From contig JAVZMA010000006.1 in assembly GCA_038883475.1 (NCBI GenBank), positions 6,905 to 70,904 of the forward strand: 64,000 nt of DNA, written 5' to 3'. This stretch comes from JAVZLH01 sp038883475 (GTDB lineage Archaea > Thermoproteota > Bathyarchaeia > Bathyarchaeales > Bathycorpusculaceae). The notes beneath the pieces are model-generated. The model worked only from the letters and a program-made list of their open reading frames with translations. It made no database searches and had not been told where the DNA came from. The translations under genes were made by a program, and so were the position numbers. Below are positions 16,364 through 24,598 of this stretch, one piece after another (the stretch's first letter is position 1; each line of letters starts with the position of its first letter).

Positions 16364-16794
16364 TTTTGGCTTCTGGGGTATTTGACCTTCTGCATCTTGG
16401 GCACGTTAGGTTTTTGGAAGAGGCGAAGAAGGCTGGCGGGAAAGATGCTGAACTTATAGTTATTGTGGCTAGAGACAGCACCGTAGAGAAGAGAAAAGGC
16501 AAGAAGCCGATAATGCCAGAAAACCAGCGTAGGGCACTCGTGGAATCTTTAAAAGTTGTTGACGAAGCCATTCTAGGATATGAAAGCTTCGACATTGGAG
16601 GAGTTATTGAAAAAATAAAGCCAGACATAATTGCTGTTGGATATGATCAAGATGGTATGGAGAAGACTGTGAAGAAGTATTTGGATGAGCATGGTTTAAA
16701 GATAAAGGTTGTTAGGATTGGAAAGTTTAGCGAGGATGAGTTGGACAGTTCTTCGAAAATTAAACAGAAGATTATTGGAGATTTTAGAAGGTGA
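16327..16794 (+). CDS. ribL: Archaeal FAD synthase (nucleotidyltransferase)
   Basis: 155 residues, the length of archaeal RibL, which adenylates FMN to FAD. It has the cytidylyltransferase-like fold with HIGH-type motif ASGVFDLLHLGHVRFL, ARDSTVEKRKGKKP and the C-terminal SSSKIKQKI (variant of ISSTxI/R). It overlaps the DUF357 gene by 37 nt. The riboflavin kinase that makes its FMN substrate is encoded 4 kb away on the other strand (20056-20745), so both flavin cofactor steps are in this window. Confidence 0.9.
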   Translation: MAIEEKERKRKIVLASGVFDLLHLGHVRFLEEAKKAGGKDAELIVIVARDSTVEKRKGKKPIMPENQRRALVESLKVVDEAILGYESFDIGGVIEKIKPDIIAVGYDQDGMEKTVKKYLDEHGLKIKVVRIGKFSEDELDSSSKIKQKIIGDFRR

Positions 16795-17411
16795 GTTTGA
16801 CGTTTGCAGCTTCTAAAAGGTTTTCTCCGACATTTATTATTATTGCATTGAACATAGCGGTTTACGTTTACACTTCGGTTTTAAGCGGAGATTTCATGGA
16901 AACAAGTTATGATGTTATTTTGCGGTATGGGCAAGTGAACTATCTGGTTATGAAGGGGGTTTATTGGCAGCTTTTCACAGCTATGTTTATCCACGCTGAC
17001 ATCATACACATTTCGGGCAACATGCTATTCCTACTAATTTTCGGGCTTCGAGCGGAGGAAATGTTCAAAATCCATGAATACTTGCTCATATACTTCCTAA
17101 GCGGACTAGCTGGAAACCTCCTAACACTACTGTTTGGACCTTTTGCGCCGCCGTCGGTTGGGGCTTCAGGCGCCATCTTCGGAATGCTTGGCGCATGCAC
17201 AATTTATGTTCGCCGCGCTTTTGGCCAGTCAATAGTTGGCGCGTTGTTATATTCCCTTTTTTGGCTGATGATGAGTGCGGGACCTGAAGTGAATAATTTG
17301 GCTCATTTAGGTGGCTTAATCGTTGGGCTTGTGGTTGGGTATTTTCTGGCTTTCAGGCGTAAGCTAAAAGCTTCGCATGTGATAAGTTATGCCTATTCAG
17401 TTAATGTTTGA
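16791..17411 (+). CDS. Rhomboid-family intramembrane serine protease
   Basis: 206 residues with about six membrane spans. The catalytic serine is S126 in GASGAIFG and the catalytic histidine is H172 in NNLAHLGG. H73 and N77 of HISGN form the oxyanion side. This is a complete minimal rhomboid. The GTG start overlaps the ribL stop. Substrates are unknown; single-span membrane proteins of the window's pilus-like loci would be accessible but no link is shown. Confidence 0.92.
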   Translation: MSLTFAASKRFSPTFIIIALNIAVYVYTSVLSGDFMETSYDVILRYGQVNYLVMKGVYWQLFTAMFIHADIIHISGNMLFLLIFGLRAEEMFKIHEYLLIYFLSGLAGNLLTLLFGPFAPPSVGASGAIFGMLGACTIYVRRAFGQSIVGALLYSLFWLMMSAGPEVNNLAHLGGLIVGLVVGYFLAFRRKLKASHVISYAYSVNV

Positions 17412-17418
17412 GAGTGAG

Positions 17419-17586
17419 CTATGGAAGCGTTAAGACTTCAATCTTAACTTTATGCCCATCTTTAAGGTTTAAATGCTTGCGAAGATAGACTTGGGCGATA
17501 AGCTCCACAACCGAAACGTCATAATGAGTTCTTAGCGCCGCCAACAAGGGTGCCTTTGTCCGCTCCAGCAAAGCAAATATCAAGAC
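17419..17586 (-). pseudogene. 3' remnant of a riboflavin kinase gene
   Basis: An in-frame 55-codon stretch, closed upstream by a stop at 17587-17589 and without a start. It translates to a close copy of the last part of the intact riboflavin kinase at 20056-20745: ALRTHYDVSVVELIAQ, then YLRKHLNLKDGHKVK, then EVLTLP and stop. It shares the orientation and the terminal stop position of the intact gene. It is best read as the displaced original 3' end, or the rest of an old tandem copy. The surrounding region from 17412 to 17661 holds nothing else. Confidence 0.85.
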
Positions 17587-17620
17587 CTAACTTTTTGGTT
17601 CTAAAGGTTAAAGAAAGAAT

Positions 17621-17628
17621 TATTAATA
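17621..17628 (+). promoter_or_regulatory. TATA-like box ahead of the exported protein / ABC module
   Basis: TATTAATA in an AT-rich run, 34-41 nt before the ATG at 17662, which also has a TGGAGGT ribosome site. Confidence 0.4.
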
Positions 17629-17661
17629 ACTTTAAAAAAAGGAATTTAACTGGAGGTTAAA

Positions 17662-18063
17662 ATGCGGCGCAATGAAAGAAATTTTATTCAGCTTTGCACC
17701 GCTACCGCAGTTTTATTAACGGCGTTTGCAACTATACTACAGGCTGTTGCTTACCGGAGGTGGACTGATTATGTCTCCGGGACTCTGCAAGTCGATGAAG
17801 GTGATGGATATGGTCCTATGGGTTACAGTGGAAACATGTACATCACCATGTACTTGGACTCTGTAACACCGGAGCCTGGTTTATATATCGGATGGTTGAA
17901 CGCGGTTAATGGGAGTGGTACACTTTATTACAGATCCCCCGGAGCTAGTAGCGCTGTAAGTTGTCCAAGGGATGGTGCGGTATATTACGCAGTTTACTTC
18001 AATACTTATCCGAATACTGAAACTGTAGACTATGCAGGACGTATTGTTACAGTAATTCGTTGA
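17662..18063 (+). CDS. Small exported protein of unknown function
   Basis: 133 residues behind a TGGAGGT site. One N-terminal hydrophobic segment (LCTATAVLLTAFATILQAVAY) acts as signal or anchor. The remainder is a compact, Tyr/Gly-rich, probably beta-sheet domain (GYGPMGYSGNMYITMYLD, GSGTLYYRSPG) with one cysteine. I do not recognise the family. It is 15 nt upstream of the FtsX-type permease and likely co-transcribed with that ABC pair, so it may be a cargo or an outside partner of it. Confidence 0.65.
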   Translation: MRRNERNFIQLCTATAVLLTAFATILQAVAYRRWTDYVSGTLQVDEGDGYGPMGYSGNMYITMYLDSVTPEPGLYIGWLNAVNGSGTLYYRSPGASSAVSCPRDGAVYYAVYFNTYPNTETVDYAGRIVTVIR

Positions 18064-18078
18064 AAAAGTGATTGCGTT

Positions 18079-19329
18079 ATGCCTCTTCACTTCCTCTCTT
18101 TTTTCAAGTTTAAATTGCGGGATGTTAAATGGAGTGTTATGTTTACGGTTATTATTATGGCATCAGTTTTAAGCTGGCTTGTGTCTTTCTCAATGAGTTC
18201 AAACATCAAGGCTAGTGTTAACAATTATTCTAAGACACTTACCTTCATAAGAGTGAACCATTATGTCCAAGGCCCTGGAATTAATGATTATGCAATTATA
18301 CCAAGCAACGTGACTGATGCAATAGAATCTCTGCAGCACGTAAAGAAGCTTCATAAGTTGTACATGTTTTACATAGCTCGGGTAGTGCATAATACAAATG
18401 TATCGGGGGTTCCTTTCGAAAACCTTACATTATTTTTAATGGATTCTGCGATTGCGCTGGGACTGAGTGAAACGATACCCCCCTTTATTATTGATATCCA
18501 AAGTGGACATCTACCAATTAATGAATCGGAAATAGCCATTACAGGTCCAGGAAATTATTATAAACTTGGAGATGAAATTGAAGTTGCCTTCAATGGAACT
18601 ATAACCAAGGTCAAGATTTCTGGCTTTTTAACGACATCCCTTTTGTCGCCCGTTCAAATGGTTGTTCATAAAGACTTCCTTTCAAGCATGCCTGGCGGAG
18701 ATCGCGTGATAGATGAGGCTCTCAAAGGCGAATGCACAGTGCTATTTGTGGAAGTCGATGACATTTACAATGTGGATGAAGTGTTGAAAAATCTGCGAGA
18801 ACTACTTGGGTTAGAAGGAGAAGATGTACAGAAAGAATGGGAGATCCGGGACGTATATGAGATAACATATGATGAATATCTACTTAAAAAGACTTTAGAA
18901 CTAAGCGAAAGCAGCGCTTTTATCACAACTTTGCTCGCCTCCGGGGCATTATCATTCTCCATCATCTTAATTATGATAACAAGCTACTTCAACATTAATA
19001 TTCGAAAATGGGAAGTCGGCTTGCTCAGATCCTTCGGCCTCAGCAACATTGAAATAATAACGGCCTATATCCTATACTTGCTCGCTGTAACTGTTTTAGG
19101 GATCGTAGCAGCTTTTTCAGTCGCCCACATCATGGTAACTTCCATAGAAAAATTGTTAATTGATGCTTTAGGTTTTGGAAAAATGATTTCCGCCGTCACC
19201 ATTGAGCTTACTCCTCTCACAATGCTACTTACTTTTACGTTGGCTATAGTCATCGGCGCTGCCTCGACATTCATTATGGTTAGCATGGCTTTACGAAAAC
19301 CAGTTGAGGATCAATTGAGGGAGTTCTGA
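18079..19329 (+). CDS. FtsX/MacB-type ABC transporter permease
   Basis: 416 residues. The order is N-terminal span (VMFTVIIMASVLSWLVSFSMS), a roughly 230-residue outside domain, then three spans at the C-terminus with the FtsX core (KWEVGLLRSFGLSNIEIITAYILYLLAVTVLG). This is the mechanotransmission or lipoprotein-release type, not an importer. The outside domain is poorly conserved. It is followed without a gap by its ATPase. Confidence 0.85.
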   Translation: MPLHFLSFFKFKLRDVKWSVMFTVIIMASVLSWLVSFSMSSNIKASVNNYSKTLTFIRVNHYVQGPGINDYAIIPSNVTDAIESLQHVKKLHKLYMFYIARVVHNTNVSGVPFENLTLFLMDSAIALGLSETIPPFIIDIQSGHLPINESEIAITGPGNYYKLGDEIEVAFNGTITKVKISGFLTTSLLSPVQMVVHKDFLSSMPGGDRVIDEALKGECTVLFVEVDDIYNVDEVLKNLRELLGLEGEDVQKEWEIRDVYEITYDEYLLKKTLELSESSAFITTLLASGALSFSIILIMITSYFNINIRKWEVGLLRSFGLSNIEIITAYILYLLAVTVLGIVAAFSVAHIMVTSIEKLLIDALGFGKMISAVTIELTPLTMLLTFTLAIVIGAASTFIMVSMALRKPVEDQLREF

Positions 19330-19947
19330 TTGATAGAACTATGTGATGTGCACAAGTTCTACGGGGCTATACAAGTCTTAAGCGGTGTAAACATCCAAGT
19401 TTGTGAGGGAGAATGCTTAGCTGTAATTGGAAAAAGCGGAACAGGCAAAACGACATTATTGAAAATCATAGGCACCCTAGCAATGCCAAACAGAGGCATG
19501 GTTAAAATATGCGGTGTTGACGTAACTAAGGCAAAACACAAAGAACTTGTTTCCATCAGAAGGAGCATAGGATTTTCATTCCAACAGCCCTTGCTTCTAC
19601 CATACATGACGGTTCTCGAAAATGTCATGCTCACATCCAATATGGACAAAAAAGAAGTTATTAAAATATTGAACTTTATAGGACTCGGCGAGAGAATAAA
19701 CCACAAACCAGCAAAGTTAAGTGAAGGCGAGAAAAAACGTGCAGACTTAGCAAGGGCGTTGGCCAAAAAACCAAGGATTCTGATAACAGATGAACCTTTC
19801 TCAAACTTGGACAGCGAACGCATAGAAAAGGTGTCAAAACTAATCAATGATTTTCTGAAAAAAGAATGCACTATTATCGTCTCATCAACCAGCGAAGTTA
19901 AATCTTTGAACATCACACACACTTTCAGACTAAACAAGAACCAGTAA
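19330..19947 (+). CDS. ABC transporter ATP-binding protein, MacB/LolD-like
   Basis: 205 residues with a TTG start immediately after the permease stop. Walker A is GKSGTGKTT (34-42), Q-loop FSFQQPLL, and Walker B ILITDEPFSNLD (150-161). The signature is LSEGEKKR (130-137), in place of LSGGQQQR. The usual H-loop histidine is not obvious: the matching strand reads IIVSSTSEV, with serine where most ABC ATPases have T-H-D. Reduced or altered turnover is possible. It pairs with the upstream permease. Confidence 0.85.
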   Translation: MIELCDVHKFYGAIQVLSGVNIQVCEGECLAVIGKSGTGKTTLLKIIGTLAMPNRGMVKICGVDVTKAKHKELVSIRRSIGFSFQQPLLLPYMTVLENVMLTSNMDKKEVIKILNFIGLGERINHKPAKLSEGEKKRADLARALAKKPRILITDEPFSNLDSERIEKVSKLINDFLKKECTIIVSSTSEVKSLNITHTFRLNKNQ

Positions 19948-20055
19948 AGCTTATTTGAAAATGGGATCTTTTATTTCGAAGACTGCCATTTTCCGTTTCA
20001 CCTTTTAAGGTTTTCCCTCTTTATAACTGATCTGAGAAGTATTTTACCCATCTTT

Positions 20056-20745
20056 TTACGGTAGGGTTAAAACTTCAACTTTGACCTTGTGTCCATCCTT
20101 AAGTGCAAGGTGCTTCCTTAAATAAAATGGGGCTATAAGCTCTACGACTGAAGCATCATAATGAGTTCTTAAAGCCGAAATTATGGCGCCCTTAACCTTG
20201 TTCTCAATTATTGCTGGGTAACATTTCACTGGTCCATAGGTTCTGTCTTGATTTCTGAAACCCTCCACCTCAATAGCTGGGTAGGCTTCAAGCTCCGCGC
20301 GTGTCTTTAAGTCGTAGTCTGTTGCAAGTTTAATGTTGAGGGTTCCGGGATACGGGTCAAACCCTAGTTTTTCTATGAACTGTTTTCTGTATTGCTCCTT
20401 TGAAATGTAGTAGGCTCCTTCGCCTAATCCCGTGAAAACTATGCCTTCCAATGTTATGGATGGCGGATACGTGGCTTCCATGAGAAAGCGAAGGTTTGAA
20501 TAGAGCTTTTGAAGTTCTTTAACGCCAGCGTCTGTTATTTTTATTAGGCAGCCTTCAGGCGTTATGGTGCGCTCAATCCACCCCTTATTGGTTAATTCAA
20601 TCATGCAGCGCGAGGCTGTCTGTTGAGATGCGCCTAGTTTGCTGGCTAAGTATTCTGTAGAGATTTTGGCTGTTCTGCGGTGGGCGCCCATTTCAGCCAG
20701 TTTTATTAGTGTGAAAAGGTGGCGCCATGAGTCTTTCTCAACCAT
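20056..20745 (-). CDS. ribK: Bifunctional transcription regulator / CTP-dependent riboflavin kinase
   Basis: 229 residues. An N-terminal winged-helix domain (about 1-85; STEYLASKLGASQQTASRCMIELTNKGWIER) is fused to an archaeal riboflavin kinase domain (about 95-229) with GLGEGAYYIS, PYPGTLNIKL and the terminal ELIAPFYLRKHLALKDGHKV. Archaeal kinases of this kind use CTP to make FMN. The fused form matches RbkR-type regulators known to control riboflavin genes. A broken copy of its 3' end lies at 17419-17586. Confidence 0.93.
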   Translation of the reverse strand: MVEKDSWRHLFTLIKLAEMGAHRRTAKISTEYLASKLGASQQTASRCMIELTNKGWIERTITPEGCLIKITDAGVKELQKLYSNLRFLMEATYPPSITLEGIVFTGLGEGAYYISKEQYRKQFIEKLGFDPYPGTLNIKLATDYDLKTRAELEAYPAIEVEGFRNQDRTYGPVKCYPAIIENKVKGAIISALRTHYDASVVELIAPFYLRKHLALKDGHKVKVEVLTLP

Positions 20746-20817
20746 TTTGGAAGCCTCGCTATTAACCTTAAAAGTAGAGTGCTGGGTATTTAAGCGACTC
20801 GAAAATAGAATGCCTTA

Positions 20818-21588
20818 CTAGGACTCGTTGCAAAAAGCTTCTGCTTGAACAAGTATTTCGCGCATGTCGTAAACTTTTACTAAAGCATGTACTGTTTCTA
20901 ACGGGGCGTCAACAATGAAGGAAACTGTGTATGTTCCATCGCCGTAGTCCACTATGGAAAGGTTGTTGGATGCGTTGGCTGGAATCCAACTTCCGAGGTT
21001 TTCGTAGAAAACACTCATGTTTTTGGCTAAAGCGTAATCATCCTCATTGTATACTTTGCATGTTAAATTAACAAGTTTGCCGTCGCCTTCAGTTTTTGTA
21101 AAGTAACCGCTAACTGTGATGGCTGTTGTTATGTTGATGGCATAGCTTGCCGTTACATTTTCAGTCATGCCCTGAACGCTTAAGACGAAGTTTACGTAAG
21201 CGCTTGAAACGCCACTGTTTGTGTTCCATGAAATTCGTGTTCCAGAATCATACCGTGTATCATTAAACAAGGTGAAGTTTAAGTTGTAAAATCCAATGTT
21301 ACGTAGGCTTGTGAAAAGTTGAGATAGCTTGTTCAAGTTAGCCGCTAGAATGGTTTTTTCTCCGCCGTTTGAAACGTTTACAAGCGAACTTATAACGGCG
21401 TTTCTTGTACTTGCTTTTAAGGCTAGGACAAAACTGCTGAGGGATTGTGTGGGTTTACTGTTTGTTTCCATGTTCAAGTCATAGATGTAGGCGGCTGTTG
21501 AAGAAATCAGTATGGCTATGGCTAGGGCTGTGACTATGAGAAGTTGCCCAGAACTGTCAGCCACCAGTTTCCTTTTATGCGCTTTCAT
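20818..21588 (-). CDS. Pilus-locus membrane-anchored protein, locus 1 (family of 42005-43963)
   Basis: About 256 residues from the ATG at 21588, which overlaps the preceding stop as ATGA and has GGCGGTGG upstream. It begins with a pilin-like segment SSGQLLIVTALAIAILISSTAAYIYDL and continues as an outside beta-rich domain with many potential N-glycosylation sites. Its counterpart in locus 2 is the 652-residue protein, which shares the N-terminal GQ-hydrophobic plan and the following helical segment but is much longer. Last gene of the locus 1 operon. Confidence 0.7.
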   Translation of the reverse strand: MKAHKRKLVADSSGQLLIVTALAIAILISSTAAYIYDLNMETNSKPTQSLSSFVLALKASTRNAVISSLVNVSNGGEKTILAANLNKLSQLFTSLRNIGFYNLNFTLFNDTRYDSGTRISWNTNSGVSSAYVNFVLSVQGMTENVTASYAINITTAITVSGYFTKTEGDGKLVNLTCKVYNEDDYALAKNMSVFYENLGSWIPANASNNLSIVDYGDGTYTVSFIVDAPLETVHALVKVYDMREILVQAEAFCNES

Positions 21589-22010
21589 TTTGCCACCGCC
21601 AACTGAAGATAAATAACGTAGCAATGGAACAATGAATTTCTGCTAACGCAAACATATTCTACAAACGCTGTTTTTTGGCCAATTAAGGCTCCATTTGATA
21701 TTATTGTAGGGTTAACTTGCTGCATCTGCTCGTTGTAAACCGTCATGTTGAAGGATATGCTTGCTGGCAATGCAAGGCTTAAGGTTTCCCGTAATCCAGT
21801 CCAATTTTCTTCATCCAATAGTTTGCTCAAGCTTCCGTCAGAATCCAGTTGCATAAGCGCCTGTAACCCCACAGACGCCAAATCATCATTTTCCACGTTG
21901 CTCCTTGTTACCGTGAGGTTTGCGGAAACGGCGAAGGCTGAAAAAATGATGATGACAGCTAGAAAAGCCTCAAGAATCCTTATTTGACCAGCATTTTGTC
22001 CCTTCACCAT
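21585..22010 (-). CDS. Pilus-locus membrane-anchored protein, locus 1 (family of 43967-45295)
   Basis: 141 residues from the ATG at 22010, which follows a TTGGAGGTC site; a start at 22037 is also open. The N-terminal span RILEAFLAVIIIFSAFAVSANL is pilin-like. The shared domain LQALMQLDSDGSLSKLL, LRETLSLALPASISFNMTVY matches the start of the 442-residue protein of locus 2 (LTTLEMLDTDHSLSEIV, LQVALSACLPPNVIYNLTVY). This copy ends soon after that domain, so it looks like the minimal version. Confidence 0.72.
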   Translation of the reverse strand: MVKGQNAGQIRILEAFLAVIIIFSAFAVSANLTVTRSNVENDDLASVGLQALMQLDSDGSLSKLLDEENWTGLRETLSLALPASISFNMTVYNEQMQQVNPTIISNGALIGQKTAFVEYVCVSRNSLFHCYVIYLQLAVAK

Positions 22011-23065
22011 CTTGGACCTCCAAGCCATAGTTTGCATTGGTAAAGGGCGTTGTTTATGGTGACGATATAAGAGTAGGCAAAAATGCTTGAGGTGGTTGCT
22101 GAGTCATCAAAGTTTGCTCCTGTTTGAAGAGGCACTTGAGGGTATGAAACCCACTCAATAAAGAAGGTTGTGGGGTTTCTGCCGGTTACAACAAGAAGAA
22201 TCGGGCTTGAATCCTGAAGGTAGGGTATGCTATAAGTGGCTGATTGGCTATCGTTTCCAATTTTTGCTATGGTTGAAGAATAGTTGAAATTTAAAGCGTA
22301 AGCCTCTGTTAAGGTTATTTCTTGATAGCCAAAGAAGGCTTCTAACGTGTGGTTTAAGGGACTAAGCCTTAGAAATGTGCCCGTCGTCCGTGGTTCTCCT
22401 AAGCTGTGTTCAAAGCCATAGGCACTAAAAGAAACCATTCTAGAATTGTAAACTGCCTTTGCAAAAACAATGAGTAATGCTGGTCCACCAACATCCTCCG
22501 AAAGTGTCACGTTGAAGAATGCCATGCCTTTTGAAGCGTAGGCTTGGTTTGCTTCCAAGTAGTTTTCAGCCACCACGTAACATTTAAGTTCAGCCTCGAC
22601 TGGGACACCGTGTTTTTCGGTGGAAACCTCAAACTGATAGATCGTCTCATTTTCAACGTGAAATGTTGCTGTTAGGTTTATGGAAACTTCAAAAATTGGT
22701 TCTATCTCTATTCTGAAGGACACATCGGAAATTTTGAGAGACGAGAACATCTGCGCGTAACTTAGAGAAAATCTGTTTTCGCTATTTAATCTCGAAACCT
22801 TGTCTATATCCAAAGTATACGCTTCCGCGTCTGCTTCGGCTAAACCGAATTTTTCTGGAACCACTTGGCCGTCCTGCCCCCAATCCGCGGGTTCACCGGA
22901 GTTTAGGAGCAGATTTTTTGATATTTCCATAAGTCTTTCATAGGTAAACTCGTCAGAATTGTTTATTTGCGGATACAGAATCTTCGATGCGCCTGCCATG
23001 GCTGAAAGCACCAAAAGAACCATCAGCGAGCATGCGAAGAATGTGTCAACGGATGTTGCGGGCAT
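22004..23065 (-). CDS. Pilus-locus membrane-anchored protein, locus 1 (family of 45302-46519)
   Basis: 353 residues from the ATG at 23065, which has GGAAGTG upstream; a GTG at 23080 is also open. An N-terminal span (FFACSLMVLLVLSAMAGASKIL) is followed by the shared segment NLLLNSGEPADWG, FGLAEADAEAYTLDIDKVSRL. That segment matches LDTMLLNPGIPEDWG, FGLQDPEFTQYRLS in the locus 2 protein. The rest is an Asn/Thr/Ser-rich outside domain. I take it as a minor pilin or pilus-associated surface protein. Confidence 0.72.
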   Translation of the reverse strand: MPATSVDTFFACSLMVLLVLSAMAGASKILYPQINNSDEFTYERLMEISKNLLLNSGEPADWGQDGQVVPEKFGLAEADAEAYTLDIDKVSRLNSENRFSLSYAQMFSSLKISDVSFRIEIEPIFEVSINLTATFHVENETIYQFEVSTEKHGVPVEAELKCYVVAENYLEANQAYASKGMAFFNVTLSEDVGGPALLIVFAKAVYNSRMVSFSAYGFEHSLGEPRTTGTFLRLSPLNHTLEAFFGYQEITLTEAYALNFNYSSTIAKIGNDSQSATYSIPYLQDSSPILLVVTGRNPTTFFIEWVSYPQVPLQTGANFDDSATTSSIFAYSYIVTINNALYQCKLWLGGPRW

Positions 23066-23091
23066 TTTCTGCACTTCCACAGCGCTTTTGG

Positions 23092-24594
23092 CTACGAGAT
23101 GGCGACACCGTACAAACCGCCTAGAAGGCTTTGCGAAAGCAGCAACGAAACGTAAGCCGTAATCACCAACATGGCTGAATACTTAAAGCCCGCGGCAACC
23201 GTGCCTTCATTGACTTTTCCAACGAAGAATCCAGAAAGCCAACACTGTAGAATTATGCCCGTTGAAAACAGGTTTATCTGGTCTTGCATCGCCTCAATAG
23301 GCATGGCAGTCGAGCCTGGAAGCGATATCTGCGTTAATGCAAAGACTGTTAGGGCAACCATTGTTGTCGTTAATGCTATGAGAATGCTCCATATGAAAGC
23401 TAAAATCACGTAGGGTCTTAAAAGCGATTTTTTGTTTACCTCTACATCTTTCTGCTTTTCGCTATAATCTGTCAGTATTTCTAGGGCTGTGGCTGAACCC
23501 CCACCTATTTTTATTGTTTCGACAAGTATGAGGAAGTTGACAAGAACAGGCCATGTTTGAATCTTCTGTTTTATGTTCACGAAGATTTTTCTGAGGGAGA
23601 CACCCCACTCCATTTGGCTTCTTATTAGGTTTAGTGTTTCAGAAAATTTTCCGTAGCCAGTTCTCTTCGATGCGTGGATTATGCATTTCTCTGGTGAAAG
23701 CCCTATTTTTCTCGCTTCCGTCACGTCTCTTAGAAAGTTTGGCATGTAGTTTTCTGCGTCGGCGTTTATTTTGGCAATTTTCATGTAGACTATAGTTGGC
23801 GGGATGGATATTGCCAATAAGCAGAGGGTAACTACTAGGGGAAAAGTTTGTGGGCTTGTCAAATACTGCAGTTGTGGAAGGAAGTATAGAGCTGCTATGA
23901 AGGCTGAGGCTGCAATAAGTGGCGGTACCGCGGCGTAGTAGGGCTGAGTTACCCCTACAATGTTGCTTTTTCTTTCCATATGCGCGATAATCATGAAAAC
24001 TATTGAAATTAAGGGAGTGACAAAAAATATTAGGATACACACTAATGTTGAGGATATGCCTGGTGTTCCACTGATTTTCATCGGCTCAAAGATTGATGTT
24101 GTAGCAAATATTATGAATAGTATGTAAGAGCAGAGGGTCACGATTAGCATTACCGCGTAGGCTTCAACAAGTGTGCCTAGCCTTTCAATTGAGCGGAAAG
24201 CTGCAGCGCTTTGCACTTCGAATATGGAGCGCAGTTTGCTTTTTAGATAGTTTACTATGTTTCCGCCGCTTCTAATGGAGGAAACATATCCCAAAAGAAA
24301 TTCGCGGTAGGTTTTAGACTTTGTCCTTTCGGCTCGTCTATACATGACAGATAGTGGGTCGTAGCCTAAAACCTCCACTTGCCTGACAATTTCTTTTGCT
24401 TCCTTTTTGAAGGTTGGCAGCAGATCTATGTTGCAGAGTTTTTTCCAGCTTTCGTAGATTGTTACCCCGCTTGCTGCTAGCAAAGTGAAGAGTAACGCGA
24501 CGAAGGGGAGTTCGCGGTTGATTTGGCTTGTGCTTTCTTCGCTTTGAAGCTTTGTTATCCACTTGAAAATTTTTGGTTTAAGTTGAGCTTGCAA
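23092..24594 (-). CDS. TadC/ArlJ-like polytopic membrane protein, pilus locus 1
   Basis: 500 residues with a TTG start and GAGGTG site. It has two T2SSF (GspF/TadC) domains separated by membrane spans, as in archaeal ArlJ/PilC-like assembly platforms. Recognisable segments are FLLGYVSSIRSGGNIVNYLKSKL in the first half, and FLRDVTEARKIGLSPEKCI, WPVLVNFLILVETIKIGGGSATALEIL in the second. Five nucleotides separate it from the ATPase gene. It would anchor the pilus and couple it to the motor. Confidence 0.9.
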   Translation of the reverse strand: MQAQLKPKIFKWITKLQSEESTSQINRELPFVALLFTLLAASGVTIYESWKKLCNIDLLPTFKKEAKEIVRQVEVLGYDPLSVMYRRAERTKSKTYREFLLGYVSSIRSGGNIVNYLKSKLRSIFEVQSAAAFRSIERLGTLVEAYAVMLIVTLCSYILFIIFATTSIFEPMKISGTPGISSTLVCILIFFVTPLISIVFMIIAHMERKSNIVGVTQPYYAAVPPLIAASAFIAALYFLPQLQYLTSPQTFPLVVTLCLLAISIPPTIVYMKIAKINADAENYMPNFLRDVTEARKIGLSPEKCIIHASKRTGYGKFSETLNLIRSQMEWGVSLRKIFVNIKQKIQTWPVLVNFLILVETIKIGGGSATALEILTDYSEKQKDVEVNKKSLLRPYVILAFIWSILIALTTTMVALTVFALTQISLPGSTAMPIEAMQDQINLFSTGIILQCWLSGFFVGKVNEGTVAAGFKYSAMLVITAYVSLLLSQSLLGGLYGVAIS

Positions 24595-24598
24595 TTTT

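Noticed and set aside
17412..17661. Possible new small gene in the gap after the rhomboid gene
   Set aside because: The only coding-like segment is the ribK 3' remnant, which has no start and is closed upstream by a stop.
19359..19937. 192-codon antisense frame within the ABC ATPase gene
   Set aside because: The sense strand has complete Walker motifs; the antisense product has no family features.
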